Origin: Gryganskiella cystojenkinii
Taxonomy: Eukaryota; Mortierellomycota; Mortierellomycetes; Mortierellales; Mortierellaceae
DNA: 23,067 nucleotides
Assembly: GCA_015852425.1 (NCBI GenBank)
Contig: JAAAIG010000633.1
Coordinates: forward strand, 1-23,067
Reading direction: 5' to 3'
The translations under genes were made by a program, and so were the position numbers. The notes beneath the pieces are model-generated. The model ran no database searches. It was not told the origin of the DNA and saw only the letters and a list, made by a program, of their open reading frames with translations. The first letter of the stretch is position 1. Each line of letters begins with the position of its first letter. Below are positions 1 to 11,046 of this stretch, piece after piece.

Positions 1-531
1 GAGAACTCGCTACACTCCAAGGAAAGCTCGCCCACATTACTCGGCCCCTGGACACGTAGCGGCCAGCTACCAAGGTTTCCGTCAAATCCACTGTATCTGT
101 CCATCAATTACAGTTGAAACCGTGCTGAAGGAACTCGTCTGGGTTAACCAATATAGGGACACGTCAAAGTTCCGTCACTGAACTCATGCATGTTATCCAG
201 GGTAAATTACAGAATACGCAGAGGTGCGTGGAAGCTTTGCGCTTGTCCATCAGCTCCAGTGGGAATCCATCGCATGGATCTGTTATCGGTACCATTATTT
301 TGGACGCAACAGTCAAGTGGTAGCAGACATGCATTGGATCCATAAGAGTGCTATTGTAGAGTTCACTCAGGTAAAGCGATCCAATGACAAGATAATGCGT
401 TTTTTCCAGCTTGAAATCGCGACCAAACTCCACGCGGAATGGATTCAAGGGCTTAAGTACTCTGTAGCACCTATCGTCGATATTTTTTTTGGGTGTCGAC
501 TGGCTATAACTGACCAAGTTAGTCTGTTTGA

Positions 532-690
532 GATGAGACTAAAGCTTACAACTCGGCCGATGGTGCTCAACGGTCGTACGCGATCAAGGTCTTGAGCGGC
601 CCTCATGAGAACCGTGTCGAGGAAGCGAACAAGTTTTACACCGAGGTCCTCGACATGTTTATCACCCTTCATGGGCAGCATCTCGCCTAA
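532..690 (+). CDS. Possible 3' terminal exon or eroded gene end, unrecognised
   Basis: The plus-strand frame ending in TAA at 688-690 is open from 532 and reads as well-composed soluble protein, with Lys, Glu, Asn and Leu spread evenly and pieces such as YAIKVLSGPHENRVEEANK and FYTEVLDMFITLHGQHLA. Upstream this frame is closed by stops at 511, 520 and 529, so it would need an intron acceptor near 531-545 (several AGs are present) or it is a relic. Other stretches of 1-330 read plausibly in different frames: a Leu/Ile-rich piece ending RPLDT at 3-56, and a helical-looking piece around 150-320. That is what a decayed coding sequence, or several short exons entering from the left edge, could look like. 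I recognise no family, and this is the weakest gene call in the window. Confidence 0.25.
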   Translation, partial: DETKAYNSADGAQRSYAIKVLSGPHENRVEEANKFYTEVLDMFITLHGQHLA

Positions 691-1271
691 AACAAACTAA
701 GTAGCCAAAGTCACACCTTTTGGATTGAGAAAGATTAAGAAAAGGGTACAAAAAAAGGAGAAATCCGTGGATAAAAAGGGCAGCTTTTAGGCATACACTC
801 GAGCGAGTCGCTTTCATTTCCAACTTCTTTTTGTTCCGACAATGGCGATAAAACACCTCCGTTTGGATGTGTATATCAAGTTTCCCTGTTCTTTGAATAA
901 ATAAAAACCATTCAAAAACCAATTGTCGTTCCAGCCTCGATGTACTGAGCTCGATTTTCTTTTCATCTTTCTGGGGCCTCGGTCTGAGAACTGATTCTTG
1001 AGGTTAAGGAAGGTTAGCCACTGTTTTCTGACATCGAATTGGAAATTCTTGAATCCCTCCATGTCGAAGGCCCAACGACTTACAAGAAATATAATCTCGG
1101 ATATTTAAGAAAGAAGAAAAACGTAAAAAAAGAGTAGAAGTCTTTGCCTCAAAAGCAAAACGCAAAAGTGAACTATATTTTGATCAGAATAGAATATATT
1201 TATTTTAAAGTCCAAAAAAAAGGCCATAGATATCATTGGAAATCCATTCTTTCTTCTTGTTCTTCCTTGGT
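691..1271. other. Spacer with the 3' UTR of the GST gene
   Basis: AT-rich spacer without a convincing gene. Short minus-strand open frames at 662-922 and 814-1062 have no recognisable content. The right-hand part (about 1190-1271) is the presumed 3' UTR of the minus-strand glutathione S-transferase, with several A runs and a polyadenylation signal. Confidence 0.6.
1199..1204 (-). terminator. Polyadenylation signal AATAAA of the GST gene
   Basis: The minus strand reads AATAAA about 68 nt after the GST stop codon (1272-1274), embedded in an AT-rich stretch. The distance and context fit a eukaryotic poly(A) signal. Cleavage would fall a little left of it. Confidence 0.6.
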
Positions 1272-2136
1272 TTAGAACTTGAAGAATCCCTTGGTACCAG
1301 CATTGATCTCAGCCTGACGTTGGCTCTTGTACCAAGCCGCCATCAGAGGGTGTGAATGAACAGCCTCCCGGACCTTGAACAAACCGGGCGCGGTCTCCTT
1401 ATTCAGGATCTTGGCCACGACCTCCTGTTGACCCTCGGGGATCAAGAACAAGATTCTGTCCAACATCACACTCGCACGGATATCTGCCAAAGTAAACGCG
1501 TTGCCGACATAATGGCCGTTCTGGTTCTGAGGTTCAGCAGCGAGATGACGTTCATGGGTTTGGATCCAACGGGGCAAAATATCGCTGTAAAAAGTCACGG
1601 CCTCACGTTGACGGAGTTCAGGATCGTTGATAGCAAAGACAACCTTTTCAAATCTGAGGTTCAAGAACTCTGTCGAGTTCGTGTACTCACAGACAAGATG
1701 TTCCTCCCAGGCGTTGGCGCCGTAGAGGTTGAACTTGCGGGAAAGGTAACGTTCAATGGCCTGAGTCTCAGACAACTCGAGGACAGTGCCGTCCGCGGTG
1801 GTCTCGAAGAGGACCTACAATCAAGCAAAGGACGAGAGGAAATGAAGAGATGGTTTAGGTTAGTTAGATGTATCGAAGGAGGAAAAGGCAATGACAAAGG
1901 AAACTTACGGGAACGTGTCCGAAGCGAGTCTCGGGCTTCATGGCAGGCCATTGGAGAGGGATCTCTTCAAACTTGGCACCGCCAAAGTTCAAGAGGGTTC
2001 GAGTCATCTCACCGCGACCATGGAGACCAAAATAGAGAAATTTGAAGGTCGACTCGGACGCGGGAGCGAGAGCGGCCTTGGCGAGGACATGGGAGGGAGC
2101 GACGGTGGCCTTGGGGAGGATCTCAGTGTTGGTCAT
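1272..2136 (-). CDS. Glutathione S-transferase, sigma-like, two exons
   Basis: Predicted cytosolic enzyme that conjugates glutathione to electrophiles. Exon 1 is 2136-1909 and exon 2 is 1814-1272, joined across a 94-bp GT-AG intron (donor GTAAGT, acceptor TGTAG) into 255 residues. The join gives GHVPVLFETTADG, the usual beta3 cis-Pro segment of the thioredoxin-like domain (about residues 31-110), followed by SETQAIERYLSRKF, the glutathione-binding Ser-containing motif. Tyr35 in FLYFGLHGRGE sits where sigma-class enzymes carry the catalytic Tyr. The all-helical C-terminal domain contains GNAFTLADIRASVMLDRILF, the normal GST_C N-capping region. Length is slightly above the usual 200-230 because of a 30-residue Ala/Pro-rich N-terminal extension of unknown role. 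The ATG is the first one downstream of a TATA box. Class assignment rests on the Tyr-Phe and RGE context only. Confidence 0.9.
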
Positions 2137-2260
2137 TGTTGGATATATTTATATATGTGTGTGTGTTGTGTGTGGGGTTTCGCGACTGTTGTTGGTTTGG
2201 ATGAGAGGATTGATGTTGATGTTGAATGATGGTGAGATCTGAAGGGGGGAGAGACCCTCC

Positions 2261-2268
2261 TATTTATA
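2261..2268 (-). promoter_or_regulatory. TATA box of the GST gene
   Basis: The minus strand reads TATAAATA about 125 nt upstream of the GST ATG (2134-2136), followed by a purine-rich and then CA-rich leader. The distance suits a TATA box with a 5' UTR of roughly 90-100 nt. A second AT-rich run (about 2140-2155) lies too near the ATG to be the promoter. Confidence 0.6.
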
Positions 2269-2269
2269 C

Positions 2270-3334
2270 TTTTTTGAGTGGAAAGATGCGATGATGCCTT
2301 TTGTTTGTTGAAAACCAAGTGACGGAAAAAACATTGTTCTTTACAGCAGATCTAGATCAGCCAATCCTGAGCGATTGCCATCCCTACAATGCCCCCATCC
2401 ATGCCTTAGTCAGGCAACGGCGCCTGAACAAGAAAGTGGCTTGTAGTTTAAAAACCAACTTTCTTGGCTCCCGCTACTAATTTTTGGGACTTTGAAAATT
2501 GAACCAAGTACCTTTTTTTAAGAACGGGGAACAAAAAATGGCGTCAAATGGTCTTTTTCCTATGAAATTTATCCAAGCACAGACACAGCGCAGCAAGGGG
2601 ATCGTCTCGAAAGGGGAAAAGAGGTGCTGGAGGGGAAAGAGTATTGTAAAATAGGGTTTGCGGTGCGCGCGCTGTTCCAATTTTTTTAAATTTCTTCAAT
2701 GAGATTTTTTTGTTTCTGGTTGCACAACAAGTCTTAGGTCCATCTCCGCCCATAAACATATTGACGCCGCTTTTGGATTATTCAGCAAAAACCGAAGGTC
2801 GCGTCGCATTTCCACTGGTGTTTGGTTCGATTTTCCAAAAGAGAACCAGCAATCAAGAAAAGTGAGGCTCAGACAAGAGAATCATCGAAAAATAACACGA
2901 ATGTTTGCCCTTCCGCCCTTCGCCGTCTCTTTCTCGCTCTATCCATCATGTGTGTATATTGGGAAGCGTGAAAAAGACAAAGAGAGAGTCGACCACCGCA
3001 TTCCCGAACGCTGAGTAATCAAATTCGCCTGTCTAGAACATCTACAACGGTCTAGTTCCCACACTTCTGCCTCACGCTCCTGGATCATCAGATCCATGTA
3101 TTGATCTTTGCAATTCTCTCTTTGCGGCAATTACACCAATTGCTCCAATGGTATCATCGGATTTGCTTTTATTGTCGAAAAATTTGGGGTCTTCTGCAGC
3201 GTAGTAAAGTGAGAAAGTGGTCGGAATGAAATGAGGTCATGGGGATAAAAGTACATGGTTGACCCTCCTGAGGAAGAACAACAGGATTGCAAGAAAAACG
3301 TCAGAAAAGAAGCAAACAAAAAATAACAGCCCCT
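2270..3334. other. Intergenic spacer between GST promoter and HECT gene 3' end
   Basis: About 1.07 kb without a supported gene. It holds the upstream region of the GST gene and the 3' UTR of the HECT gene, both on the minus strand. Several 60-75 residue open frames (2477-2680, 2544-2759, 2939-3130, 3131-3319) have no recognisable motif and no joinable splice structure. A small perfect hairpin, TCAGGC-6 nt-GCCTGA, lies at 2410-2427; it may be chance. Confidence 0.55.
3168..3173 (-). terminator. Candidate polyadenylation signal of the HECT ligase gene
   Basis: AATAAA on the minus strand, about 160 nt beyond the HECT stop codon at 3335-3337. It is the nearest canonical signal I see; a closer non-canonical signal cannot be excluded. 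Confidence 0.4.
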
Positions 3335-6300
3335 TTAGGATAAGTGAAAACTACCCTGACCCTCCTCAGACGCCATCTTAAACTTGGCCAACGTCACCTC
3401 CTTGCAAGAGTAATCAGGCATTTTGAGATAGTTGGCACAGGTCATCACTGACGGCAAGTAATCGTCCGCCTTCAAGGGTGCCTCAAAGGGCTTGCAAACC
3501 ACCGTGAATGCTGGATGAAGGTTTTTGAAGCCTGTTATGGGAGAGCAAACAGAAACACACATTGGTAAGTATTTGTGATTCCAGCCTTGGAGACATTCAC
3601 CTCTGTGACAGAGAAATCGATTTTTTGATCATTACCTCCAATCGGCAACTTTGGACTGCCAGTGATAAACTGCAAAAACTGACGACGCTCCTCCCTTGTG
3701 AACTCGCTCATCACTCGCAGCAAGTTCCTGACTGCTCGACTCTCGCTTGTAAATCCATGGTCGGCCTTCACACAATCGACAAGTGCTATTTGAGTGCGAA
3801 CAAATCGACGGATAAATATTAGGTTTTTTTCATCGTCCGTTTGACAACTGAAACGGTATCTAAAAGGTGTATCAGCAAACGGTAACTTACTCTCGAAGGA
3901 CCAGTCCTCTTCTCCAGAGCCAAACAAGCGCACCAGCTCCTCCGATCGGAATCCTGCGAGATCTTGAATCGAGAACACACAGTTGAAGCCCGATTTGAAC
4001 GCTGCCACCTGAGTTTCCACGCCACAGCCCATTGTCATCTCCAAAGTCAGCTGAATGTATTCGTCAATATTGTAGATCGTCACGGGGATCGAATCGCCTC
4101 CAACCTGTTCGTCGTTTCAAGTAATCGAAAAAAAGGGAGAGACGGTTGGTAAATTGACATACTTGACAAATAAACATAAAAAAAAATCTAGTGCTGTGCC
4201 ATACCTTGAGCTTGATCTCGGGATAACCGGGAAGAGTAAAGTCAAGACTCATGTCTTCCAACTTGGTTCCGTCCAGATCAATATTGCTCAACGCCCGTTC
4301 TCTCTCCTTGCTTGGCAGATTCAGTCCATAGATTCGCTTCTTTTCCTTCACGAACCCCTGAAGGCTCTGAAGAGACATTGCCAACACTGGGTCAATGGTC
4401 TTGACAAGTTGCAAGCTAGGCTTTAGGCAACGACCCTGGAGCTGACTGACAAACAGTACCGACAGCGGTACATCAATGATACGAGAGTCCAACATGGCTT
4501 TGGCAATAAACTGCCCCAAAGACTTGAACAGCTGAAGGATTTTCCTAAAAAGAATCACATGACATAGTTTTGTTGGTTAGTAAAAAAAACCTTTGGACAA
4601 TACATGTAGACAAGCAAGTTAGTACCGTGACAATGTCAAGCAAGCACTTACTTGTCATTCTCGTCCAGAGTGCCAGAAGATGCCATAGGTCTTGGGAACA
4701 GACCTTGAGGAGCAGACACATACTCTGTCAAAGATTCCGAGTCACCATAGCGCCAGAGTTTCAACGACTTTTTGCAGAACTCTTTTGAGACCACAGAGTA
4801 AAACTCCAAAGTCGGTCCCAAGCCCGTGCCGACTTCCTCAAAGTACTCAACCTCCAACATGGCTCGATGAGAACCGTACAACTCCATAACTCGAACAGCG
4901 GATTCGAGAGCTTTTTGACGCGAGATACGGACCTTTTGACGCTGAACGCGTCCAAGAAATGTCTGAGAGTCATCTCGTTGATCGGCTTGTCCATTTCGCT
5001 GTTGCTGGTTTTGCCAACGCATAAGGGATCTTGAAAAGCCAAACGACGTCGACTGGAGGTACGTGTACCGCGTCTCGAACGGAAACAGGAAAGGGAAGCC
5101 CTTGGCGAGACCGACAGTCCAGTTTGGTAAACTCGAACTGGCGACGATAAGAGGTTCCTCCAACTGACGCGACACCTTGGCAGAGATCTTGCTGTTGATG
5201 AATTCTAGTGCATCCAGGGTCTGGACCGTGCCCGATGGCAACTGATCATCTGCACCATAGAATCGACTCCAGTCCTCGTTAATGCCATGGAGAACACGCA
5301 AGAGTCCGAGGATGGGAGAGTAGTCGGCCTGTTGTGACAGTTCTTTGGGCATCTTTGACGTAAGCGTTAGATCGACCGCTTCATCGTCGTGATTAACAGC
5401 GGGCATGGGCTGCTCTGGAACCGGAGTATCAACTCGCTTGTAGTTGATTGGGTACACGGACGACCAGAAAGATCTGTGTGCAGACGATCCTCTCGAGTTC
5501 TTCCGCTCATAGTCGTGGATGGCGCCATACACGGTCATATCCGTATTGAGAGGCGTTCCATGAAGCGAGAACTGAATGTGCCAAGGCGTGGATGATTCCG
5601 GTGCCATTTTCGATTTCGTTGATGAAGTAGCCGCCGATAATGCTTTCGAGCCGTCGGCCACTCCGTTCGTTTGGTCCGTGCCCGACTTTGTTGGGGTTTC
5701 AGGCTTGAAACCATCAGCGTCCACTTCAACAGGTGAGCTATCGGTACCTTTGTTTTGTGTGTTGGAGCGCCCTTCTAGCTCATAGTCCATCTCTTCGATG
5801 TCTCCTTCACTCACGTCCGAAGAGCCGTCTGAGCTATGGCCCTTGTTGTCTTGGGTGGACTCTGAAAGGCCACTTTCGGCAATCTCGTTGTCTGCAGAGA
5901 TATCGGCAGGTGCGCATTCGGGTGTATCGATAGGTGTGTCTCCGGGTTGTGAAGTAACCTTTTGCAATCGACTGCTTCTGCGAGTAACAGGCGCCGTCGC
6001 GGTTGGCACAGGGTCTTTTTGTTCAGAACCGTCCGTATCCTTGGGCGTAATCGACTCCTTTTCTGGAGCGGCGAGCGTCGGCTTCAGACGTGGTCGCAAA
6101 TACTCGTCCAAGGTTCTGAACGTGGCAATAGCATGAATAGATACGATAAGGTTTTGCAATCCCTGGGAGACTTCGGTTCCTTCTTCGGGGGTGAGCTTGA
6201 GGCGAACCTGAGTGGCCAGGCTGGACGAAGGATTGTTTCTCTCGCCCAGTGATGTTTGGGCAGTTTCAACCTCAAACGTCTCCATTCGCGTAAGGGATTC

Positions 6301-9300
6301 TTGCATCTTCTTCACAAGCTGACTGAGGGGCGACGAGACCGTAGCCTTTGAAGACTGACTGGACGAGGAGGAGGAAGATATTGAAGTGGGAATCATGAAG
6401 GCTTCAATAAATCGGCGGACCCTGGCCTCTTGACCCTCAGATCCGGAACCATCCACGGTCGTGAGATACTCAAGTAGGGATCGAGGCAAACCGCTGCTTA
6501 AAAACTCGAAGGATGAGATGCCATTGGCGCCGACATGAGACAGGTATCCAGCGAGGTCAGTTAAAGCAGCTGAAGCACTTGCGCCTGCATCACGCAGTCC
6601 CTCTGCCATTCTCTTCAAATCAACCGTGACAGAGCTGCCGTTGCCCTTAACTTGATCATCCATGTTACTCGTCTCACAGGCGTCGACAATGATCTTGGCA
6701 CGTTCAAAAATCCAGCCCTTCGTCTTTCCTGATCCAAGACCCTTTTCGTCCGTCTTGGCCGAGATAACGGAGCGCGAGCCGCCAACGATGAGGCGATGGA
6801 GCATACGGAGCTGATCAAGTGCTGCGCGTGAAGCTTGAGATGATTGCTGGGCCTCGGGATTCAAAGCAGATGACGATTGATTACAGGCTGTTTCGAGTTC
6901 GCTTTGAATGGCGTTCAGTTGATCCTCCACGCTTTGGGCTCCATCCTCTCCATCGCGCATGTTGCGAAGATCCGACATGAGTGCAACGAGTCTTTGACTG
7001 ACCGTGAAACTTGTGGATACTGCTGGTTGTGTGGCATCGTTGCCATTTTCAGAGACAGGCTCAGATGTAGTTGACGTATTTGGGGTTGCGGCAACGGACT
7101 CAGTGCTGTCGGTTGTGACGGTCTCGTCGGTTGCAGGCTTGCATGGAGGGGTTTCCACAGGCTGATCCACAACAACAGCCTTCTCCAAATCGGTCGACAG
7201 GGACTTTTCAACTCCAAGAAAAGCCAGTTTTGAGATCTCGAAGATGACCCCCTCTCTCTCAAAATAACGATGGTACACCGAAGGCAGTTTCGTCATCAAT
7301 ATATCAGAGATCTGAAGCGCTGCCACGACAAGCGATTGATGCTCCTGCTGTGACAAGATTACTGCCAAGAAGCTTGCAAACTCGACATCCTACCCGACAT
7401 AGAAAGCAATATAAGTACGCTATTCTTCAATTCGCGTCCACAATAGCGAGTAGACGTAGATGTATTTAAATACCTTAAGAACGGTCTTCAGAACCTCGTC
7501 GCTTGAAAAGTACGCAAGCTTGACCAGACCCTGAATTGCCCGTTGGCGAATCAAGTAGTGAACTGTAGAGGAGTAGACCTCGATCAAGGTCGGGAACAAG
7601 ATTTGACCCAGTCGACGAACCCTGGTTGGGTGAGACTCGAGTAACTCTCGTTTCTTGTCAGAGGGGGTCTCTGGCTGAGCGGGGGTCATGTCAACATCCT
7701 CGCCGTTTGACTCGCGCTTCTTCTGCTCCAACTGTTTTGCAGCCAACTGTCTATACTCCGTATCGAATAAAGGATCGTCTATTGCATTGCGCGATAAAAG
7801 TAACAACGTTATAAAATTTGCATTGGGCACAGCGTTCAAAATCAACTCTGTATAGATGGCAAGTATTCCAGAAAAATACCTTTGGGAAGAGTCGGCAGCA
7901 ACTGTGTTACGATTCCAAGGATCTCTGAGATCTGCTCTTTTGAACGCGAGCCGATATTGGGCACTCGAAGTGGAGCCTGTAGTTCGACGCCGGCCGGAGG
8001 AGCATGAACTCCAGTGAGAACCAGGAACAATGTGTCGACAACGTCCATTTCCAGCAAAGCAAACCCCAAAGTAGGTGAGTGCTCCGCAATGGTGCTCACA
8101 AAGTGCAAGAGCAGTGTATACACAGGTGGGCTACCAAAACAAAACAAAACAAAAAAGATATAAAGCGGTTACTATATCTTGTTTCCTAAAGCGAGCTTCT
8201 ATGGCCGCCACGCGCCACTTTCCTATTTACAACCATCCTACCTCACAACAACGCTGGCATTCGGTGAAAGGAGCGACAGCATTGCCCGCAAAACTGGCTC
8301 AGTGATAATCGACTACAGTCGTAAGAATTAAAGGCGAGTTAGTCGGTTGGTGACTTTCCCGAACATATAAATATAAAATTACGGTGGTGTTGAAAATAAG
8401 GCGTTACCTGAAGATGCGCAGCGTTGGATCTGAAGCTGTCAGCAAGGCGGACAAAACAAAGACAAGCCTGCTCGACAATCTTTTGGTCGGAATACTGGAT
8501 GATATTCTCGAGGTTGGGCAGGATTTGTTGGACCATCTCAATGCTGTCGTGTTGCATTCCTCGGCAACAGTTGGCTGCAGTCTTGACCGCAGTTCGCTGC
8601 ACGTTTGTCGAAAAGAAATCCATGTATGTGAGGACGGCTGCGAGACCTCCCTCCTTGACAACTGCGTGTGGGTATTCTGACGATATTTTTTCAAGCGTCT
8701 ATTGGAAGAGCCGAATCATTATTGGTAGGGGACGTTAGTATTCGTATTGCATCATATCATACGCATAAAGTTCAAAAAATTAAGCTTCGATGGAAAGGAC
8801 GACAAATAGCAGTACGCATTTACCGTCAAAGATTGCTCTGCCAGGTCGATATACTGGATCACGATGAGCTTTTCGCAAAGGGCTGCCACAGCGCCACCGT
8901 AAACGACACTGCCGAGCGAAGCAGGCATGGCCTCCATCAGGTTGGACAAGCAACGACAGGCCAAGAGCATGATATCGGCATTGTCGTCACCATCGCCTGT
9001 TCCTTTGAGTAGATTCACGAGTTCCTTGACAAAGGTATCGCAGCTAAAGTATCCTGCCAATGTATCCTCGGTTGAGACAGACAAGAGAACGGCCAGGTCT
9101 TGAAGCGCAATCAACTGAAGTGATGGATCCTCATACGCTTTCAGATTGGTAAGGATGCTCTTCAGGCGTGAGGACACACCGGTGACCATGCCACCCATAC
9201 TTCCGCTGGTAGAGAATAATCCGTCTTGTTCAGCTTGTCGGTGATTGTTGTAGGCCTCATCGTCCTCGTCATCTTCGTCATCGTCATCATCATCGTGATG

Positions 9301-10230
9301 TTCGTCTTCGTCGTCGTCCTCGTGCTCTTCTTCGTTATGGTCAGCGTCTCCATCCTCCTTGTTTGATTTTGCAGCGTCGGATGATGTGTCCACAGTCTGA
9401 TTCTCAGCGGCGGCAGCGACAGCGTCGACTTGATCCTTGACTTGATCATGACTTTGCACCAGAGACGCCGTGTTTTCGGTTGCGCTCTGTTCGTGGTTGC
9501 CACCATTTTCTTGGCTGAGCGTGGAATCATCAGAAAGAGGCGCAGGCGCTGGTGGTGTTGAAGAGTCTTGTGATTCAGTTTTGTCCGTGTCTTGGTCGAT
9601 ATCCTTTGTGTGGGGATTGGAGACCTTTTGCGAAGTGCTCATCTTTGACTTTTGCGTGAAGGGGAAGACGAGCGTATTTGATGCTGAAGTAGTTCTTCTC
9701 GACGAGCTGCGTCTAGTGTTGGAGTACACTCCTGCTGCGGTCGGTACTGTGTCCTGTTGTGAAGAGCTTGAAGAATCAGTTAGACGCGGAGCCTTGGATC
9801 GGGTACGTCCTTGATATTGAGAATGAGAAAGAGGCTGGTCTGCAGTGGGCAGTGGAAAAATAACACGCTTTCGCTTGGTTCGAGTGACCGCAGAAGAAGA
9901 AGAAGAAGAAGAAAAAGACAAAGTGGTGGGATTAGATGTAGTAGGACCGACGGCAGAGGAGGGAGCAGACGAGGATGTCGAGGTAGGGACACCGAGGGTT
10001 CCGTCAATTCCAAAGGAGAATGTAATAAAGTCTTGATGGGCTTGAGGAGAGACCTGGGACTGATGGCGAGTGATGGCGTGCCTAGTCAAGGGTACAGGCC
10101 GCGACGATGATGTGATATTGGACGACGAAGCAGAGTCTGGGATAGAAGCAGGCGAGGCTTGGGTAAAAGAAGAAAGCGGATGGGTCCTGTTGGAGCTACG
10201 GAGAGGATATGGAGCCGGCCGAGGAGGCAT
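3335..10230 (-). CDS. HECT-type E3 ubiquitin ligase, TRIP12/Ufd4 family, ten exons
   Basis: Ubiquitin-protein ligase of the ubiquitin-fusion-degradation type, expected in nucleus and cytoplasm. Exons: 10230-8824, 8698-8408, 8312-8242, 8130-7880, 7778-7474, 7389-4652, 4544-4205, 4104-3891, 3785-3636 and 3531-3335. All introns are GT-AG (84-125 bp), and the joined frame gives 1,987 residues, close to human TRIP12. Residues 1-340 are Ser/Thr-rich and disordered, with a D/E/H-rich tract near 300-328. Armadillo-like repeats span about 350-830 (LKAYEDPSLQLIALQDL, then TAANCCRGMQHDSIEMV). A long acidic and Ser-rich linker follows. The HECT domain covers about 1590-1987: EVGTGLGPTLEFYSVVSKEF, LDFTLPGYPEIKLK, FLQFITGSPKLPIGG, and the catalytic Cys1954 in LPSVMTCANYLK. 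The protein ends GQGSFHLS, the ending typical of this family. Family knowledge: Ufd4/TRIP12 makes K29-linked and branched chains. I see no WWE domain, which animal TRIP12 has. Confidence 0.93.
8242..8312 (-). other. 71-nt internal exon of the HECT gene
   Basis: This exon is too short to show as an open frame. The acceptor CTGTAG precedes it and the donor GTAGGA follows. It supplies SIITEPVLRAMLSLLSPN plus the residues leading into SPPVYTLLLHFV of the next exon, an armadillo-type helix pair expected at this place in TRIP12/Ufd4 proteins. Phase 0 in and phase 2 out both fit its neighbours exactly. Skipping it would shift the frame. Confidence 0.8.
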
Positions 10231-11046
10231 GAATGAATGGTGTCAGCCGGAGGAGGGACGATGGCGTAATTTTTGACCGGGATGAGAGGGATATCCACAG
10301 TCAAGAATTAGCGATAGAAGGCGGGTCGGTGTTGCGCAAGTGCGGAGCAGAATGAGAGGGAGTAATAAGGCAAGGAGGAGAGAGAGAGAGTTGGTTAGTG
10401 AGTGAGTGAATGAGTGAGAGAGAGGGAGTGAGGAAGCAAAGAAGAGAATGGAGGCAACAAACAACTAAAAAAAAAGAAAAAAAAAGAAAAAAAAAGGGTT
10501 GGATACAAAGGATCGATTTTTTTGGTCCTTTGATGGTTCGTAATGGAAAGAATGAAATGGATTGAATGAATGCACAAAGAATGGTGTCATCACCCACCCT
10601 TTTTTTGTTCTTTGTTCTTTTTTTTTTTTTTGTCCCAGGGCTCAGTTGTTTTTTTTTTAGGTCTGTCTCTGTTTCTGTCGCAATGTCGGCAGGTGGGTGA
10701 CGAGCGGATAAGCCTTTCCTGGAGATGTGTTTCGCAAAAAAAGGCGGTATGGTATGTATGTACGTGGTCCAAATGGTAAAAAATGAGAGTCGATCCACAA
10801 TCGAATAAAAAGGGGAACAAAGAGAAAGAGAGACCCCCCCAAGGGCAATGCTCAATGCTTCTTTGGTTTCCGTTTCTTGTTTTGTTGCTCTGTGCGCCCG
10901 CAGTTTCCTTTTTGTCGGCCCTGTCACATCATCACATACCCTTGCACAAACGAACCATCGACTAAAAAGAAAAAAAAAATGTAGAAAGCACCGACTTTTT
11001 TTTTTTTTTTTTCAAGAGACAACAAACACCCGCCTTGCTTATTTCT
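10231..11046. other. HECT gene promoter/leader and 3' flank of the next minus-strand gene
   Basis: About 0.8 kb spacer between two tandem minus-strand genes. Read on the minus strand it is strongly pyrimidine-rich near the HECT start, with CTCTCT and CACTCA runs at 10370-10435, the leader style seen elsewhere in this window. Two long T runs each followed by AG on the minus strand (ending at 10465 and 10962) look like intron acceptors, so a 5' UTR intron is possible. I see no TATA box. A long minus-strand open frame (10301-10927) is judged non-coding or at most an alternative 3' end of the neighbouring gene. Confidence 0.5.
10467..10496. repeat. Three tandem A9G units
   Basis: Three perfect 10-bp units of nine A plus one G on the plus strand, equal to a C/T9 tract followed by TAG on the minus strand, in the HECT gene leader. 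It is either a simple-sequence repeat or the polypyrimidine tract of a 5' UTR intron. Confidence 0.8.

Noticed and set aside
164..595. Overlapping open frames on both strands (164-517 minus, 224-595 plus)
   Set aside because: They overlap each other, show no motif, and neither has promoter or splice context; not supported as genes.
1990..2010. GGGTTCGAGTC, resembling a tRNA T-loop
   Set aside because: Lies inside GST exon 1 with good coding evidence; no tRNA structure around it.
1356..2045. 229-codon plus-strand open frame
   Set aside because: Antisense shadow of the GST exons; the minus strand gives a complete GST fold.
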